From DATHVR01 sp035461175 (GTDB taxonomy: Bacteria; Actinomycetota; Acidimicrobiia; Spongiisociales; ZC4RG35), in assembly GCA_035461175.1 (NCBI GenBank), contig DATHVR010000001.1:1-13878 (forward strand): a stretch of 13,878 nucleotides of DNA, given 5' to 3'. Under the pieces are notes generated by a model. It saw only the letters and a program-made list of their open reading frames with translations. It ran no database searches and was not told where the DNA came from. The position numbers and the translations under genes are program-made. The stretch's first letter is position 1. Each line of letters begins with the position of its first letter. Positions 1-6,194 of this stretch are shown in pieces.

Positions 1-1007
1 CCGCTCTGCTGGAGCTTCTCGACGACCCCTCGCTGGGATCGCCGGCATGGGCCTACCAGCAGTACGACCACATGCTCTTCCTCAACTCCGTGGTCGGGCC
101 CGGCAACGACGGCACCCTGCTGCGGATCAAGGAAACCGACAAGGGCCTGGCGGTTTCCACCGACGGCAACGGCAGCCTGTGCCACCTGGATCCCCGCCGG
201 GGATCGGCCCGCCTCGTCTTCGAAGCTGCCCTCAATGTCGCCATGACCGGAGCCGAGCCCAGGGCGGTGGTGGACAACCTCAACTTCGGCAACCCCGAAA
301 AGCCCGAGATCATGTGGCAGTTCCGCGAGACGGTGGAAGGGATCTCCGAAGCCTGCGAGGCGCTGGGGATCCCGGTCGTGGGCGGCAACGTCTCGTTCTA
401 CAACGAGACCGACGGAATCGACATCTATCCCACTCCGATCGTCGGCCTGGTGGGGATGGTGGAGCCGATCCCGCCCCTCGCCCCGCGCCTCGACCGGGTC
501 GATTCCGGCATGGACCTGTGGGTGGCCGGACCCGACGACCCCATCAGCCTGAGTGGCTCTGCCTTCGAGAAGGTCACCTTCGGACACGTCGGCGGCCGTC
601 CCACCGCCCCCGACGCCACCATGGCCCGGGCCGCCATTCGCCTCGCCGCACAACTGGTGGCAGAAGGTGTCAGCCCCGCCCTCCACGACATCTCCGACGG
701 CGGTCTCGCCGTTACCGTGGCCGAGATGGCGATCGCCTCCGGAGTAGGCGTCTCTCTCGAATACCGGGACTGGCGCCACCTCTTCTCCGAGGACCCGCAT
801 CGCTTCGCCTTCGCCGCCCCACCGGATGTGGAGGCGAGGATCCGGGAGATGGCCGAGGAGGCGGGGATCCCCGTGCACCGCATCGGTGCCTTCGGTGGGA
901 CCGAGATCGCCTTTCGCCGGGGCGGAGCCACCGCCATGGTCGACCTGGCCACCGCCACCACCACCTATCACAACGCCATCCCCCGCCGGATGGCCGCTCC
1001 CGCCTGA
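1..1007 (+). CDS. purL: Phosphoribosylformylglycinamidine synthase subunit PurL (C-terminal part; 5' end outside window)
   Basis: This is the synthetase subunit that converts FGAR, ATP and glutamine-derived ammonia to FGAM, the fourth step of cytosolic de novo IMP synthesis. The reading frame is already open at the left edge (first full codon at position 3) and gives 334 residues to a TGA stop. Recognisable PurL blocks are AYQQYDHM, SVVGPGNDG, VDNLNFGNPEKPE, PVVGGNVSFYNET and HDISDGGLAVTVAEMA. These belong to the second AIRS-like ATP-grasp-unrelated half of the enzyme. No glutaminase domain follows, and the protein ends at AIPRRMAAPA. It is therefore the small bacterial PurL that works with separate PurQ and PurS, a family usually about 740 residues long. 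Known family context: purL often sits near purF and purM, but here they lie about 10.4 kb away. An overlapping open frame from position 47 is a shadow over this gene. Confidence 0.97.
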   Translation, partial: ALLELLDDPSLGSPAWAYQQYDHMLFLNSVVGPGNDGTLLRIKETDKGLAVSTDGNGSLCHLDPRRGSARLVFEAALNVAMTGAEPRAVVDNLNFGNPEKPEIMWQFRETVEGISEACEALGIPVVGGNVSFYNETDGIDIYPTPIVGLVGMVEPIPPLAPRLDRVDSGMDLWVAGPDDPISLSGSAFEKVTFGHVGGRPTAPDATMARAAIRLAAQLVAEGVSPALHDISDGGLAVTVAEMAIASGVGVSLEYRDWRHLFSEDPHRFAFAAPPDVEARIREMAEEAGIPVHRIGAFGGTEIAFRRGGATAMVDLATATTTYHNAIPRRMAAPA

Positions 1008-1044
1008 TTGTTCTTCGCAAGGACGTCACCCCCGGGAATGGGCG

Positions 1045-1101
1045 CCCCGCCTGCCCGGAACCGGCCGTGGCAGGCCTCGTCCTGGAGATCGGCGGGGTTT
1101 T
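1045..1101 (+). terminator. Possible hairpin terminator downstream of purL
   Basis: The gap after purL contains two competing inverted repeats. GCCTGCC (1049-1055) pairs perfectly with GGCAGGC (1069-1075). CCCCGCC (1045-1051) pairs with GGCGGGG (1091-1097), which is followed directly by TTTT (1098-1101). The outer stem plus T-run resembles an intrinsic terminator but has a long loop and a short T tract. The mutually exclusive stems could also be chance in GC-rich DNA. Confidence 0.35.
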
Positions 1102-1119
1102 CGTGTCACACCCCCTGGG

Positions 1120-1125
1120 TAGATT
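1120..1125 (+). promoter_or_regulatory. Putative -10 box of a leaderless transcript for the 50-aa ORF
   Basis: TAGATT lies 7 nt before the ATG at 1133. A sigma-70-type -10 at this distance would start transcription at or beside the ATG. A convincing -35 is not seen (TTTTCG at 1098-1103, 16-nt spacing, is a weak match). The AAAGG before the ATG is too close to act as a normal ribosome binding site. Confidence 0.45.
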
Positions 1126-1132
1126 CAAAGGT

Positions 1133-1285
1133 ATGAACGTGGCATACATTGAAACCACCCGCCGGGACTCCGATGCCCTGGCCCAGGCGCTGGCCGCCCT
1201 CACGGAGGCCGGGATCGAGTTCGAGGTGGTGTGCTCGGGACCGGATGCGTCCTGTCCCGATCTCCACTCCTCGGCCGCCGCTTGA
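1133..1285 (+). CDS. Hypothetical 50-residue protein with beta-alpha-beta pattern and two cysteines
   Basis: I do not recognise this protein. It starts at ATG 1133 and stops at TGA 1283-1285. The sequence begins MNVAYIETTRRDSDALAQAL and ends VVCSGPDASCPDLHSSAAA. The apparent secondary structure is a strand (VAYIE), a helix (residues about 13-28, rich in Ala and Leu) and a strand (IEFEVVC), followed by a CxxxxxxC stretch and a His. Codon use matches its neighbours, with mostly G or C in third position. Support for it being real comes from the TAGATT -10 box placed 7 nt before the ATG and from its clean fit between purL and the phosphofructokinase gene. The frame is continuous with a longer open frame over purL, but that upstream part is a shadow. 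A protein this short could still be chance. Confidence 0.55.
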   Translation: MNVAYIETTRRDSDALAQALAALTEAGIEFEVVCSGPDASCPDLHSSAAA

Positions 1286-1347
1286 GCGTCCCCCGCTCGA
1301 ACGTTCGCCGCTTCACGTCCTGACCTAGGTGTCGCCGCCCGGGCGGT

Positions 1348-1353
1348 TACGCT
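1348..1353 (+). promoter_or_regulatory. Putative -10 box of the phosphofructokinase gene
   Basis: TACGCT ends 8 nt before the GTG at 1362, and no Shine-Dalgarno sequence is present. This fits a leaderless mRNA. A perfect 12-bp palindrome CCGCCCGGGCGG (1335-1346) lies directly upstream of the -10 box. A -35 element is not evident. Confidence 0.4.
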
Positions 1354-1361
1354 GATTCCTC

Positions 1362-2483
1362 GTGGCCCGCACCATCGGAATCCTCACTGCCGGCGGCGAC
1401 TCTCCTGGTCTCAACGCGGCCATCCGGGCGGTGGGCAAGGCCGCCGACAAGGCCTACGGCATGCAACTCCTCGGCTTCCGGGACGGCTTCCGGGGGCTGA
1501 TGCAGAACCGTTTCGTTCGGCTCGGTCCCGAGGACCTGGCCGGGATCCTCGATCGCGGCGGCACCATCCTCGGCACCAGCCGGGCCCGGGTCCACAAGAT
1601 GGACGTGGGCAACGGCAAGCCGATGGACATGCGCCCGATGATGCTCAAGACCGTCGAACAGCATCAGCTCGAGGCCGTCGTGTGTCTGGGCGGCGGCGGA
1701 ACCATCAAGAACGCCCTCCGTCTCGCCGAGGTGGGGATCCCCGTCCTCACTCTCCCCAAGACGATCGACAACGACGTCTTCGGGACCGACGTCACCTTCG
1801 GCTACGACACCGCCGTCAACATCGCCACCGAGGCGATCGACCGGCTGCATTCCACCGCCCACAGCCACCATCGGATCGTGGTGGTGGAGTTGATGGGCCA
1901 CAACACCGGATGGCTGGCACTTGGATCCGGGCTGGCTTCCGGGGCGGACGTCATCCTCATTCCCGAGATCCCCTACGACGTCGACGCCGTCGCCGAGAAG
2001 ATCCTCCACCGCAAGGCGGTGGGATCGCCTTTCTCGATCGTGGCCGTCGCCGAGGGGGCTCTGTCGTCCGATGAGGCCACCGAGTACGCCCGCCTCAAGG
2101 AGGCAAAGCGGAACTCGGAGGGCGAGGCGAAGGCCGCCGCCAAGGCGGCGATCTCCGAGTTCGAACAGGCCCAATCACGTTCCACCGAACACCTGGCCGG
2201 GGAACTGGAGACGCGCACCGGCCTCGAATCCAGGGTCACGATCCTCGGCCATGTTCAACGGGGCGGCACTCCCTCTCCCGCCGACCGCCTGCTCGCCACC
2301 CGCCTCGGCGTGGCCTGCGCCGATCTGATCGCCGAGGGGGTGCGGGGAGTCCTGGTGGCCGCTCGCGGAGAGGGAACCGAAGCCGTCGACCTCAAAGAAG
2401 TGGCCGGCAAGCGCCGCATGGTCCCCCTCGACCACCCCATGATCCACTCCACCCGCCAGTTGGGTATCTCGCTGGGAGACTGA
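1362..2483 (+). CDS. 6-phosphofructokinase (PfkA family, K124-type; phosphoryl donor uncertain)
   Basis: This enzyme phosphorylates fructose 6-phosphate to fructose 1,6-bisphosphate in cytosolic glycolysis. It has 373 residues from a GTG start, against 320 for E. coli PfkA. Visible motifs are the nucleotide loop TAGGDSPGLNA (9-19), GGGGT (110-114), PKTIDND (132-138, catalytic Asp136), SHHRIVVVELMGHNTGW (168-184, Arg171), and RVTILGHVQRGGTPSPADR (291-309, with Arg291, His297 and Arg300 for sugar phosphate). Residues about 233-288 form a charged, Ala/Glu-rich insertion before the last conserved block. The position equal to E. coli Asp103 is Gly112, the position equal to Gly104 is Gly113, and the position equal to Gly124 is Lys133. 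In the family, Asp at 104 with Lys at 124 marks PPi use, whereas Gly at 104 points to ATP. The donor is therefore probably ATP, but the missing Asp103 makes this unsure. The gene stands alone and converges on the adenosine deaminase gene. Confidence 0.93.
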   Translation: MARTIGILTAGGDSPGLNAAIRAVGKAADKAYGMQLLGFRDGFRGLMQNRFVRLGPEDLAGILDRGGTILGTSRARVHKMDVGNGKPMDMRPMMLKTVEQHQLEAVVCLGGGGTIKNALRLAEVGIPVLTLPKTIDNDVFGTDVTFGYDTAVNIATEAIDRLHSTAHSHHRIVVVELMGHNTGWLALGSGLASGADVILIPEIPYDVDAVAEKILHRKAVGSPFSIVAVAEGALSSDEATEYARLKEAKRNSEGEAKAAAKAAISEFEQAQSRSTEHLAGELETRTGLESRVTILGHVQRGGTPSPADRLLATRLGVACADLIAEGVRGVLVAARGEGTEAVDLKEVAGKRRMVPLDHPMIHSTRQLGISLGD

Positions 2484-2503
2484 GGACCCTGTTCGACCCA
2501 GAA

Positions 2504-2558
2504 CCCACCATCCACCACTCGAGACCCTCCAACCGCGAAACGGGCAAACCCGTCTCCC
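2504..2558 (+). repeat. Intergenic direct repeat, copy 1
   Basis: This 55-bp unit begins CCCACCATCCACCACTCGAG and recurs at 2635-2688 with about 47 of 55 columns identical, counting one 1-nt gap. It includes a short hairpin ACGGG-CAAA-CCCGT (2540-2553). It lies 20 bp after the phosphofructokinase stop codon. Confidence 0.75.
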
Positions 2559-2604
2559 ACTCGCCCCTACCTCCCGCCTCCGCAAGCTCCGGCGGCAGGA
2601 ACCT

Positions 2605-2623
2605 TCCCCCACTGCGTGGGGGA
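2605..2623. terminator. Strong GC hairpin between convergent genes
   Basis: TCCCCCAC (2605-2612) and GTGGGGGA (2616-2623) form a perfect 8-bp stem with a 3-nt TGC loop. It sits in the gap between the convergent phosphofructokinase and adenosine deaminase genes, midway between two repeat copies. Neither strand shows a T-run after the stem, so it is not a textbook intrinsic terminator. It could act as a transcription barrier, an mRNA 3'-end stabiliser or part of a dispersed repeat. Confidence 0.5.
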
Positions 2624-2634
2624 CAAAGTCTGCT

Positions 2635-2688
2635 CCCACCACTCACCACTCGAGACCCTCCGACGCGAGGCGGGCGAACCCGTTTCCC
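2635..2688 (+). repeat. Intergenic direct repeat, copy 2
   Basis: This is the second copy of the unit at 2504-2558, reading CCCACCACTCACCACTCGAG and onward. It abuts the adenosine deaminase stop codon (2691-2693). The internal hairpin persists as GCGGG-CGAA-CCCGT, with an A-T pair replaced by a G-T wobble. On the minus strand its loop reads TTCG, immediately after the deaminase coding sequence. Confidence 0.75.
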
Positions 2689-2690
2689 CC

Positions 2691-3671
2691 CTAAAGGCTC
2701 ACGAAGGCGGCGTTGCGGGCTGTGGCGGTCATCTCCTCGATCGCCTCGTCGTCCATTCCCAGCACCGTGCGGACGATGTCCGCCTCCCGCGACATGGTGG
2801 TGCGGCTCATCAGCCGGTTGTCGGTGTTGAAAGTCACGGCGAATCCGGCCCGATAGAGCACCGGTAATGGATGCTCCTCCAGCGGGATGCTGCCGGTGGA
2901 GGCGTTGGAGGTCGGACACACCTCGAGGACGATGCGACGATCGTGGATCATGGACGCCACCGGACCCAGTTCCACGATGTCACCGTCCTCTACCACGCAG
3001 TCGCGCATGATCTCCACCCCGTGCCCGATCCGCTCCGCTCCCAGTTCCACCGCCTGGCGCATGTAATCCGGTCCCTCGGCCCCGGCCGCCTCGCCGGCAT
3101 GGATCGTTAGACGCAGACCGCCGTCACGGGCCCGGCGAACCGCAGCAACGTGGAGCTCGGGGGGAAACCCGGCCTCCGGCCCGGCCAGGTCGAACCCGAC
3201 GATGCCGGCGTCGCCCACCGCCAGCGAGCGCTCGACTACCTCGTCGGAGTCGGTCAGGTGCCGGAGGGCGTCGACGATGAACCCCCATGTGATCTGATGC
3301 TCTCCGGCCGCAGTACGCAGGCCGTCGCACACCGATTCCAGGGTCTCCTCGATGGTGAGCCCATGAAAGGCGGTGAGACTGGGAGCGAAACGGATTTCGG
3401 CGTGGGCGACGCCGTCTGCGGCCAGGTCGGCGAGGGACTCGTAGGCGACGCGGTGCAATGCTTCCGGCGTCGACATCACCGCCACCGTGTGATCGAAGGC
3501 CTCGAGGTACCTCTCCAGCGAGCCGGCCTCGAACTGGTCGAGGTAGGCGGCCAGGACGTCGGGATCGTGGGTGGGAAGACCGGTATAGCCGGAGTCGTCG
3601 GCCAGTTCGATCAGCGTGGAGGGGCGCAGCCCACCGTCCAGATGATCGTGGAGGAGCACGAAAGGTGTCAT
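2691..3671 (-). CDS. add: Adenosine deaminase (EC 3.5.4.4)
   Basis: This zinc enzyme hydrolyses adenosine and deoxyadenosine to inosine and deoxyinosine in purine salvage. The chosen ATG at 3671 gives 326 residues, close to bacterial Add length. Visible metal and catalytic residues are HDHLDG (His8 and His10), HAGE (His191 zinc ligand, Glu194 catalytic), RIGHG (His217), CPTSN (252-256) and NTDNRLMS (Asp284 zinc ligand). The substrate-loop motif GFDLAGPE is at 159-166. The residue after the zinc Asp is Asn rather than the second Asp of mammalian ADA (NTDD), a variant I associate with actinobacterial enzymes. The frame could extend to 3728, but that would overlap the divergent MFS gene and adds a non-conserved Arg-rich leader. 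A TAGGGT box 7 nt before the chosen ATG supports this start and a leaderless mRNA. Confidence 0.95.
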   Translation of the reverse strand: MTPFVLLHDHLDGGLRPSTLIELADDSGYTGLPTHDPDVLAAYLDQFEAGSLERYLEAFDHTVAVMSTPEALHRVAYESLADLAADGVAHAEIRFAPSLTAFHGLTIEETLESVCDGLRTAAGEHQITWGFIVDALRHLTDSDEVVERSLAVGDAGIVGFDLAGPEAGFPPELHVAAVRRARDGGLRLTIHAGEAAGAEGPDYMRQAVELGAERIGHGVEIMRDCVVEDGDIVELGPVASMIHDRRIVLEVCPTSNASTGSIPLEEHPLPVLYRAGFAVTFNTDNRLMSRTTMSREADIVRTVLGMDDEAIEEMTATARNAAFVSL

Positions 3672-3678
3672 CGGGCGC

Positions 3679-3684
3679 ACCCTA
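3679..3684 (-). promoter_or_regulatory. Putative -10 box of add (leaderless)
   Basis: On the minus strand TAGGGT ends 7 nt before the ATG at 3671, with no Shine-Dalgarno sequence. The whole add/MFS divergent intergenic region is only 55 bp (3672-3726). I could not find an equally good TANNNT box at the right distance for the MFS start at 3727. Confidence 0.45.
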
Positions 3685-3726
3685 ACTTCTCCTGTCTTCC
3701 TCGGTCCGTGGCATCCTGACGTCTGC

Positions 3727-5205
3727 ATGGCCGTTCCCCGCTCGATTCTCTCCCCTCAACTCCTCCCGGCCTCGATCGCCATCTTCACGACGGTGGCGAT
3801 CGTCGCCTTCGAGGGCCTGGCCATCACCGCCGCCCTCCCGGATCTGGCCGCCGAACTGGGCGATGTGGCACTCCTGCCCTGGGTGATAACTGCCTTCCTT
3901 CTCTCTTCGGCGGTGGCCACCGCCGTCACCGGCGCCTTCATCGACTCTCTAGGCACATCCACCGTGTTCCGCTGGGCCACGGTCGGGTTTGCCCTCGCCT
4001 CACTGGTGGCGGCGGTCGCCCCTTCCATGTGGGTTCTGGTCGCATCCCGTATCCTCCAGGGCGCCTCGGGTGGAGCGATCATCTCGGTGGGGATCGCCGC
4101 CGTCGCCCTGGTCTACCCGCCCCACCTGACCGGGCGCGCCCTGGCCGCCAACTCGAACGTGTGGGGCCTGCTTGGATTCGCCAGTCCCGCCATCGCCGCC
4201 GCCATGCTCGAATTCGGGTCCTGGCGATGGATCTTCCTGCTCATGGTCCCGATCTGCCTGGTGGCGTTGGCGGCGGGGTGGAAGACGCTGCCGCATGCCG
4301 TGCAACCCGGCACCCTCCATGTCGACTGGGTCTCGGTTGCCCTGCTCATCCTGACGGTGGGCCTGGCTCTGGGAGCGGTCTCCGACATCGCCCCCACCTC
4401 GCTCCTGTTGGCCGGGGCGGGCGTCGGAGCCGGGGCTCTCCTGTGGCGTCGGGCCGGGAGCCAGCCCGCCCCGTTGGTGGACCCGCGGTTCATGCGCGCG
4501 TTTCCTTACGGCCACCTCGCCGTGTCTGCCTCCCTGATCCTCGCCGCCATGGGCGGGTTGTCGGCCTACCTGCCGATCTACGTGCGCGGGGGCCGGGGTG
4601 GCAGCGCAGCGGTGGCCGCCTGGTCGGTCCTGTGGCTGACGATCGGATGGACGGTGGCCGCCAATGTCGCCGGACGGGTCACGGACCGCGTCAGCGAACG
4701 CTCCGTACTGCGCGTCGGGGCCACTACCGCCCCCATCGCCATCCTGGTCGCCTGGGTGGCCGTCTCCACCGCCGCTCCCCTTCCACTGGTCTTTGCCGCC
4801 TTCTTCTTCATGGGGACTGCGGTGGGGACGGTCACCAACGCCGCCCTCCAACTGGTTCGGCACGCCGCTCCAGCCAATCTCGCCGGAAGAGCGACCTCGG
4901 CCCACGCCTTCCTGCGCACGATGGGGATGTCGCTCGGGGCAGGACTGGTGGGGGGTGTGATCCTGGCCGTGGTGGCGGCGCGGCTTCCCGACGTCTCCCA
5001 GGTACGCGACGCCCTCGCCGGGGAGGCCACCGACCTCTCCGGTGGGGCGGCGGCGGCCCTGGCGGACGGCTTCGCCATCGCCCATCTCGTCGCCCTGGGC
5101 CTGACCCTCCTGGCTGCAGTAGTGAGCTGGCGCACGGACGAGATCCCCCGCTCGTCCCGTCACCAACACTCCGACGAGGCCCGTCAGCAACCGGGATCTG
5201 CGTAG
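3727..5205 (+). CDS. MFS transporter, DHA2 (EmrB/QacA-like) 14-helix drug exporter
   Basis: This is a proton-coupled membrane exporter of 492 residues, the usual size for 14-helix DHA2 proteins. Hydrophobic segments lie at about 12-38, 50-72, 80-98, 101-130, 138-161, 167-186, 200-222, 224-240, 265-287, 296-316, 330-348, 350-370, 395-419 and 446-467. Supporting motifs are the TM1 region with GLAITAALPDLAAEL (30-44), a motif-A-like loop GAFIDSLGTSTVFRW (69-83), RILQGASGGAI (108-118) with the Arg of motif B, and GSWRWIFLLMVP (164-175), typical of DHA2. Motif C is degenerate (GLLGFASPAIAAAM, 147-160). Substrate cannot be told from sequence. The last about 25 residues are a polar cytosolic tail. 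It begins 55 bp from the add start on the opposite strand, and the hydrolase gene follows 29 bp after its stop. Confidence 0.9.
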   Translation: MAVPRSILSPQLLPASIAIFTTVAIVAFEGLAITAALPDLAAELGDVALLPWVITAFLLSSAVATAVTGAFIDSLGTSTVFRWATVGFALASLVAAVAPSMWVLVASRILQGASGGAIISVGIAAVALVYPPHLTGRALAANSNVWGLLGFASPAIAAAMLEFGSWRWIFLLMVPICLVALAAGWKTLPHAVQPGTLHVDWVSVALLILTVGLALGAVSDIAPTSLLLAGAGVGAGALLWRRAGSQPAPLVDPRFMRAFPYGHLAVSASLILAAMGGLSAYLPIYVRGGRGGSAAVAAWSVLWLTIGWTVAANVAGRVTDRVSERSVLRVGATTAPIAILVAWVAVSTAAPLPLVFAAFFFMGTAVGTVTNAALQLVRHAAPANLAGRATSAHAFLRTMGMSLGAGLVGGVILAVVAARLPDVSQVRDALAGEATDLSGGAAAALADGFAIAHLVALGLTLLAAVVSWRTDEIPRSSRHQHSDEARQQPGSA

Positions 5206-5208
5206 GCT
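5203..5208 (+). promoter_or_regulatory. Possible -10 box and ribosome binding site for the alpha/beta hydrolase gene
   Basis: TAGGCT overlaps the MFS stop codon and ends 26 nt before the hydrolase ATG at 5235. It would give a leader of about 20 nt carrying AGAAGAGGGG just before the ATG as ribosome binding site. The same hexamer appears in the MMPL promoter. The hydrolase could equally be co-transcribed with the MFS gene. Confidence 0.25.
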
Positions 5209-5234
5209 GGAAATGTCTACGAAGAAGAGGGGCA

Positions 5235-6194
5235 ATGCTCGGAAAAATCGTCTGGAAGCTGACCAAGAATCTTCCCCGGGCGCTGATGATCGGCACCGGA
5301 GCCGGACTCGCCTGGTCGAAGCTGGCGGTCAACCACAACATGCCACTGGGACCGGCGCTTCCCGGATCGAGACTCGCCCTCGACGACGGCTCCGGCGGGC
5401 ACATGACCCTCTACGGCGACGCCGACGGCAGCGGGTCCCCGGTTCTACTCGTGCACTCGGTGAATGCCGCCGCCTCGGCCTACGAAATGCGGCCCGTGTA
5501 CAGCCGGCTCCAGGACCAGCGCCCGGTGTGGGCATTGGACCTGCCCGGCTACGGCGACTCCGAACGGGGTGACCGGGCCTACACACCCCACATGATGGCG
5601 GGGGCGGTGACCAGTGCCCTCCAACACATCGGCCGCCCGACCCACGTCGTCGCCCTCTCGCTGGGTTGTGAGTTCGCCGCCCGCTCGGCCGGGGAGCACC
5701 CCGAGCTGGTCCAGAGCCTTTCCCTCATCTCGCCCACCGGTTTCGGATCTCCCCGCGGGGACGACTCGCCCATGGCGGGGTTCCTGGAGTTTCCGCTCTG
5801 GTCCCAGGCGATCTACGACGGCATCGCCAGCCGGCCCTCGATCCGCTACTTCCTGGGTAAGAGCTTTGCCGGACCGGTCGACGAGATGATGGTCGACTAT
5901 GCCTACCGGACCTCGCACCGCTCCGGAGCCCGTTATGCCCCCATCGCCTTCCTCACCGGACGCCTGTTCTCCCCGGACGCGGCCACCGAGCTGTATCCGA
6001 TGGTGACATCGCCGACCCTGGTCCTCTACGACCGCGACCCGTTCACCGGCTTCACCCGCCTGCCCGAGTTCGTGGCCGGTGCCGATGACTGGGAAGCCGA
6101 ACGGATCGCCGGTACCAACGGTCTCCCCCACTGGGACAAGCCGACCGAGACCATGAACGCCCTACTCGGCTTCTGGGAGCGCCACGAAGAGTGA
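5235..6194 (+). CDS. Alpha/beta hydrolase with possible N-terminal membrane anchor
   Basis: This is a 319-residue alpha/beta-hydrolase-fold protein of unknown substrate. The N-terminus (residues 1-32) is basic and then hydrophobic, with RALMIGTGAGLAW at 15-27, so it may attach to the membrane. The core shows VLLVHSVNAAASAYEM (70-85, oxyanion region with HS in place of HG), DLPGYGDSERGD (102-113), the nucleophile elbow ALSLG (140-144, Ser142), LYDRDPF (264-270, candidate acid Asp266 or Asp268) and NGLPHW (295-300, His299). The elbow has Ala where GxSxG normally has the first Gly. The start is fixed by AGAAGAGGGG two bases upstream of the ATG. An open frame runs in phase far upstream over the MFS gene, but that part is a shadow. 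The stop overlaps the GTG of the crotonase gene by 4 nt, so the two are probably co-translated. Confidence 0.87.
   Translation: MLGKIVWKLTKNLPRALMIGTGAGLAWSKLAVNHNMPLGPALPGSRLALDDGSGGHMTLYGDADGSGSPVLLVHSVNAAASAYEMRPVYSRLQDQRPVWALDLPGYGDSERGDRAYTPHMMAGAVTSALQHIGRPTHVVALSLGCEFAARSAGEHPELVQSLSLISPTGFGSPRGDDSPMAGFLEFPLWSQAIYDGIASRPSIRYFLGKSFAGPVDEMMVDYAYRTSHRSGARYAPIAFLTGRLFSPDAATELYPMVTSPTLVLYDRDPFTGFTRLPEFVAGADDWEAERIAGTNGLPHWDKPTETMNALLGFWERHEE

Noticed and set aside
47..1132. Long plus-strand open frame overlapping purL, in phase with the 50-aa ORF.
   Set aside because: It is Arg/Pro/Gly-rich, typical of an off-frame translation in GC-rich DNA, and lies over a clear purL. Only the part from ATG 1133 is kept as a candidate gene.
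1298..1307. Perfect palindrome CGAACGTTCG, similar to half-sites of an actinobacterial LexA box.
   Set aside because: Known actinobacterial SOS boxes have about four bases between CGAAC and GTTCG. Here there is none, and the neighbouring genes are not SOS genes.
1335..1346. Perfect 12-bp palindrome CCGCCCGGGCGG before the pfk -10 box.
   Set aside because: Short GC-only palindromes are frequent in DNA of this composition. There is no second copy in the window to support an operator.
2616..2867. Plus-strand open frame starting inside the intergenic hairpin.
   Set aside because: It runs antisense into adenosine deaminase, has no ribosome binding site or -10 box, and shows no recognisable pattern.
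3672..3728. Longer start for adenosine deaminase at 3728.
   Set aside because: It would overlap the divergent MFS start and add a non-conserved basic leader. The -10 box and family length support 3671.
4000..5235. 411-codon open frame on the minus strand antisense to the MFS gene.
   Set aside because: The translation is low-complexity (Gly, Arg, His, Gln) with no domain, while the plus strand encodes a coherent 14-helix protein.
5213..5572. Open frame with ATG just downstream of TAGGCT, before the membrane hydrolase.
   Set aside because: The translation is Arg-rich off-frame sequence over the hydrolase. The in-frame hydrolase ATG at 5235 has a ribosome binding site.
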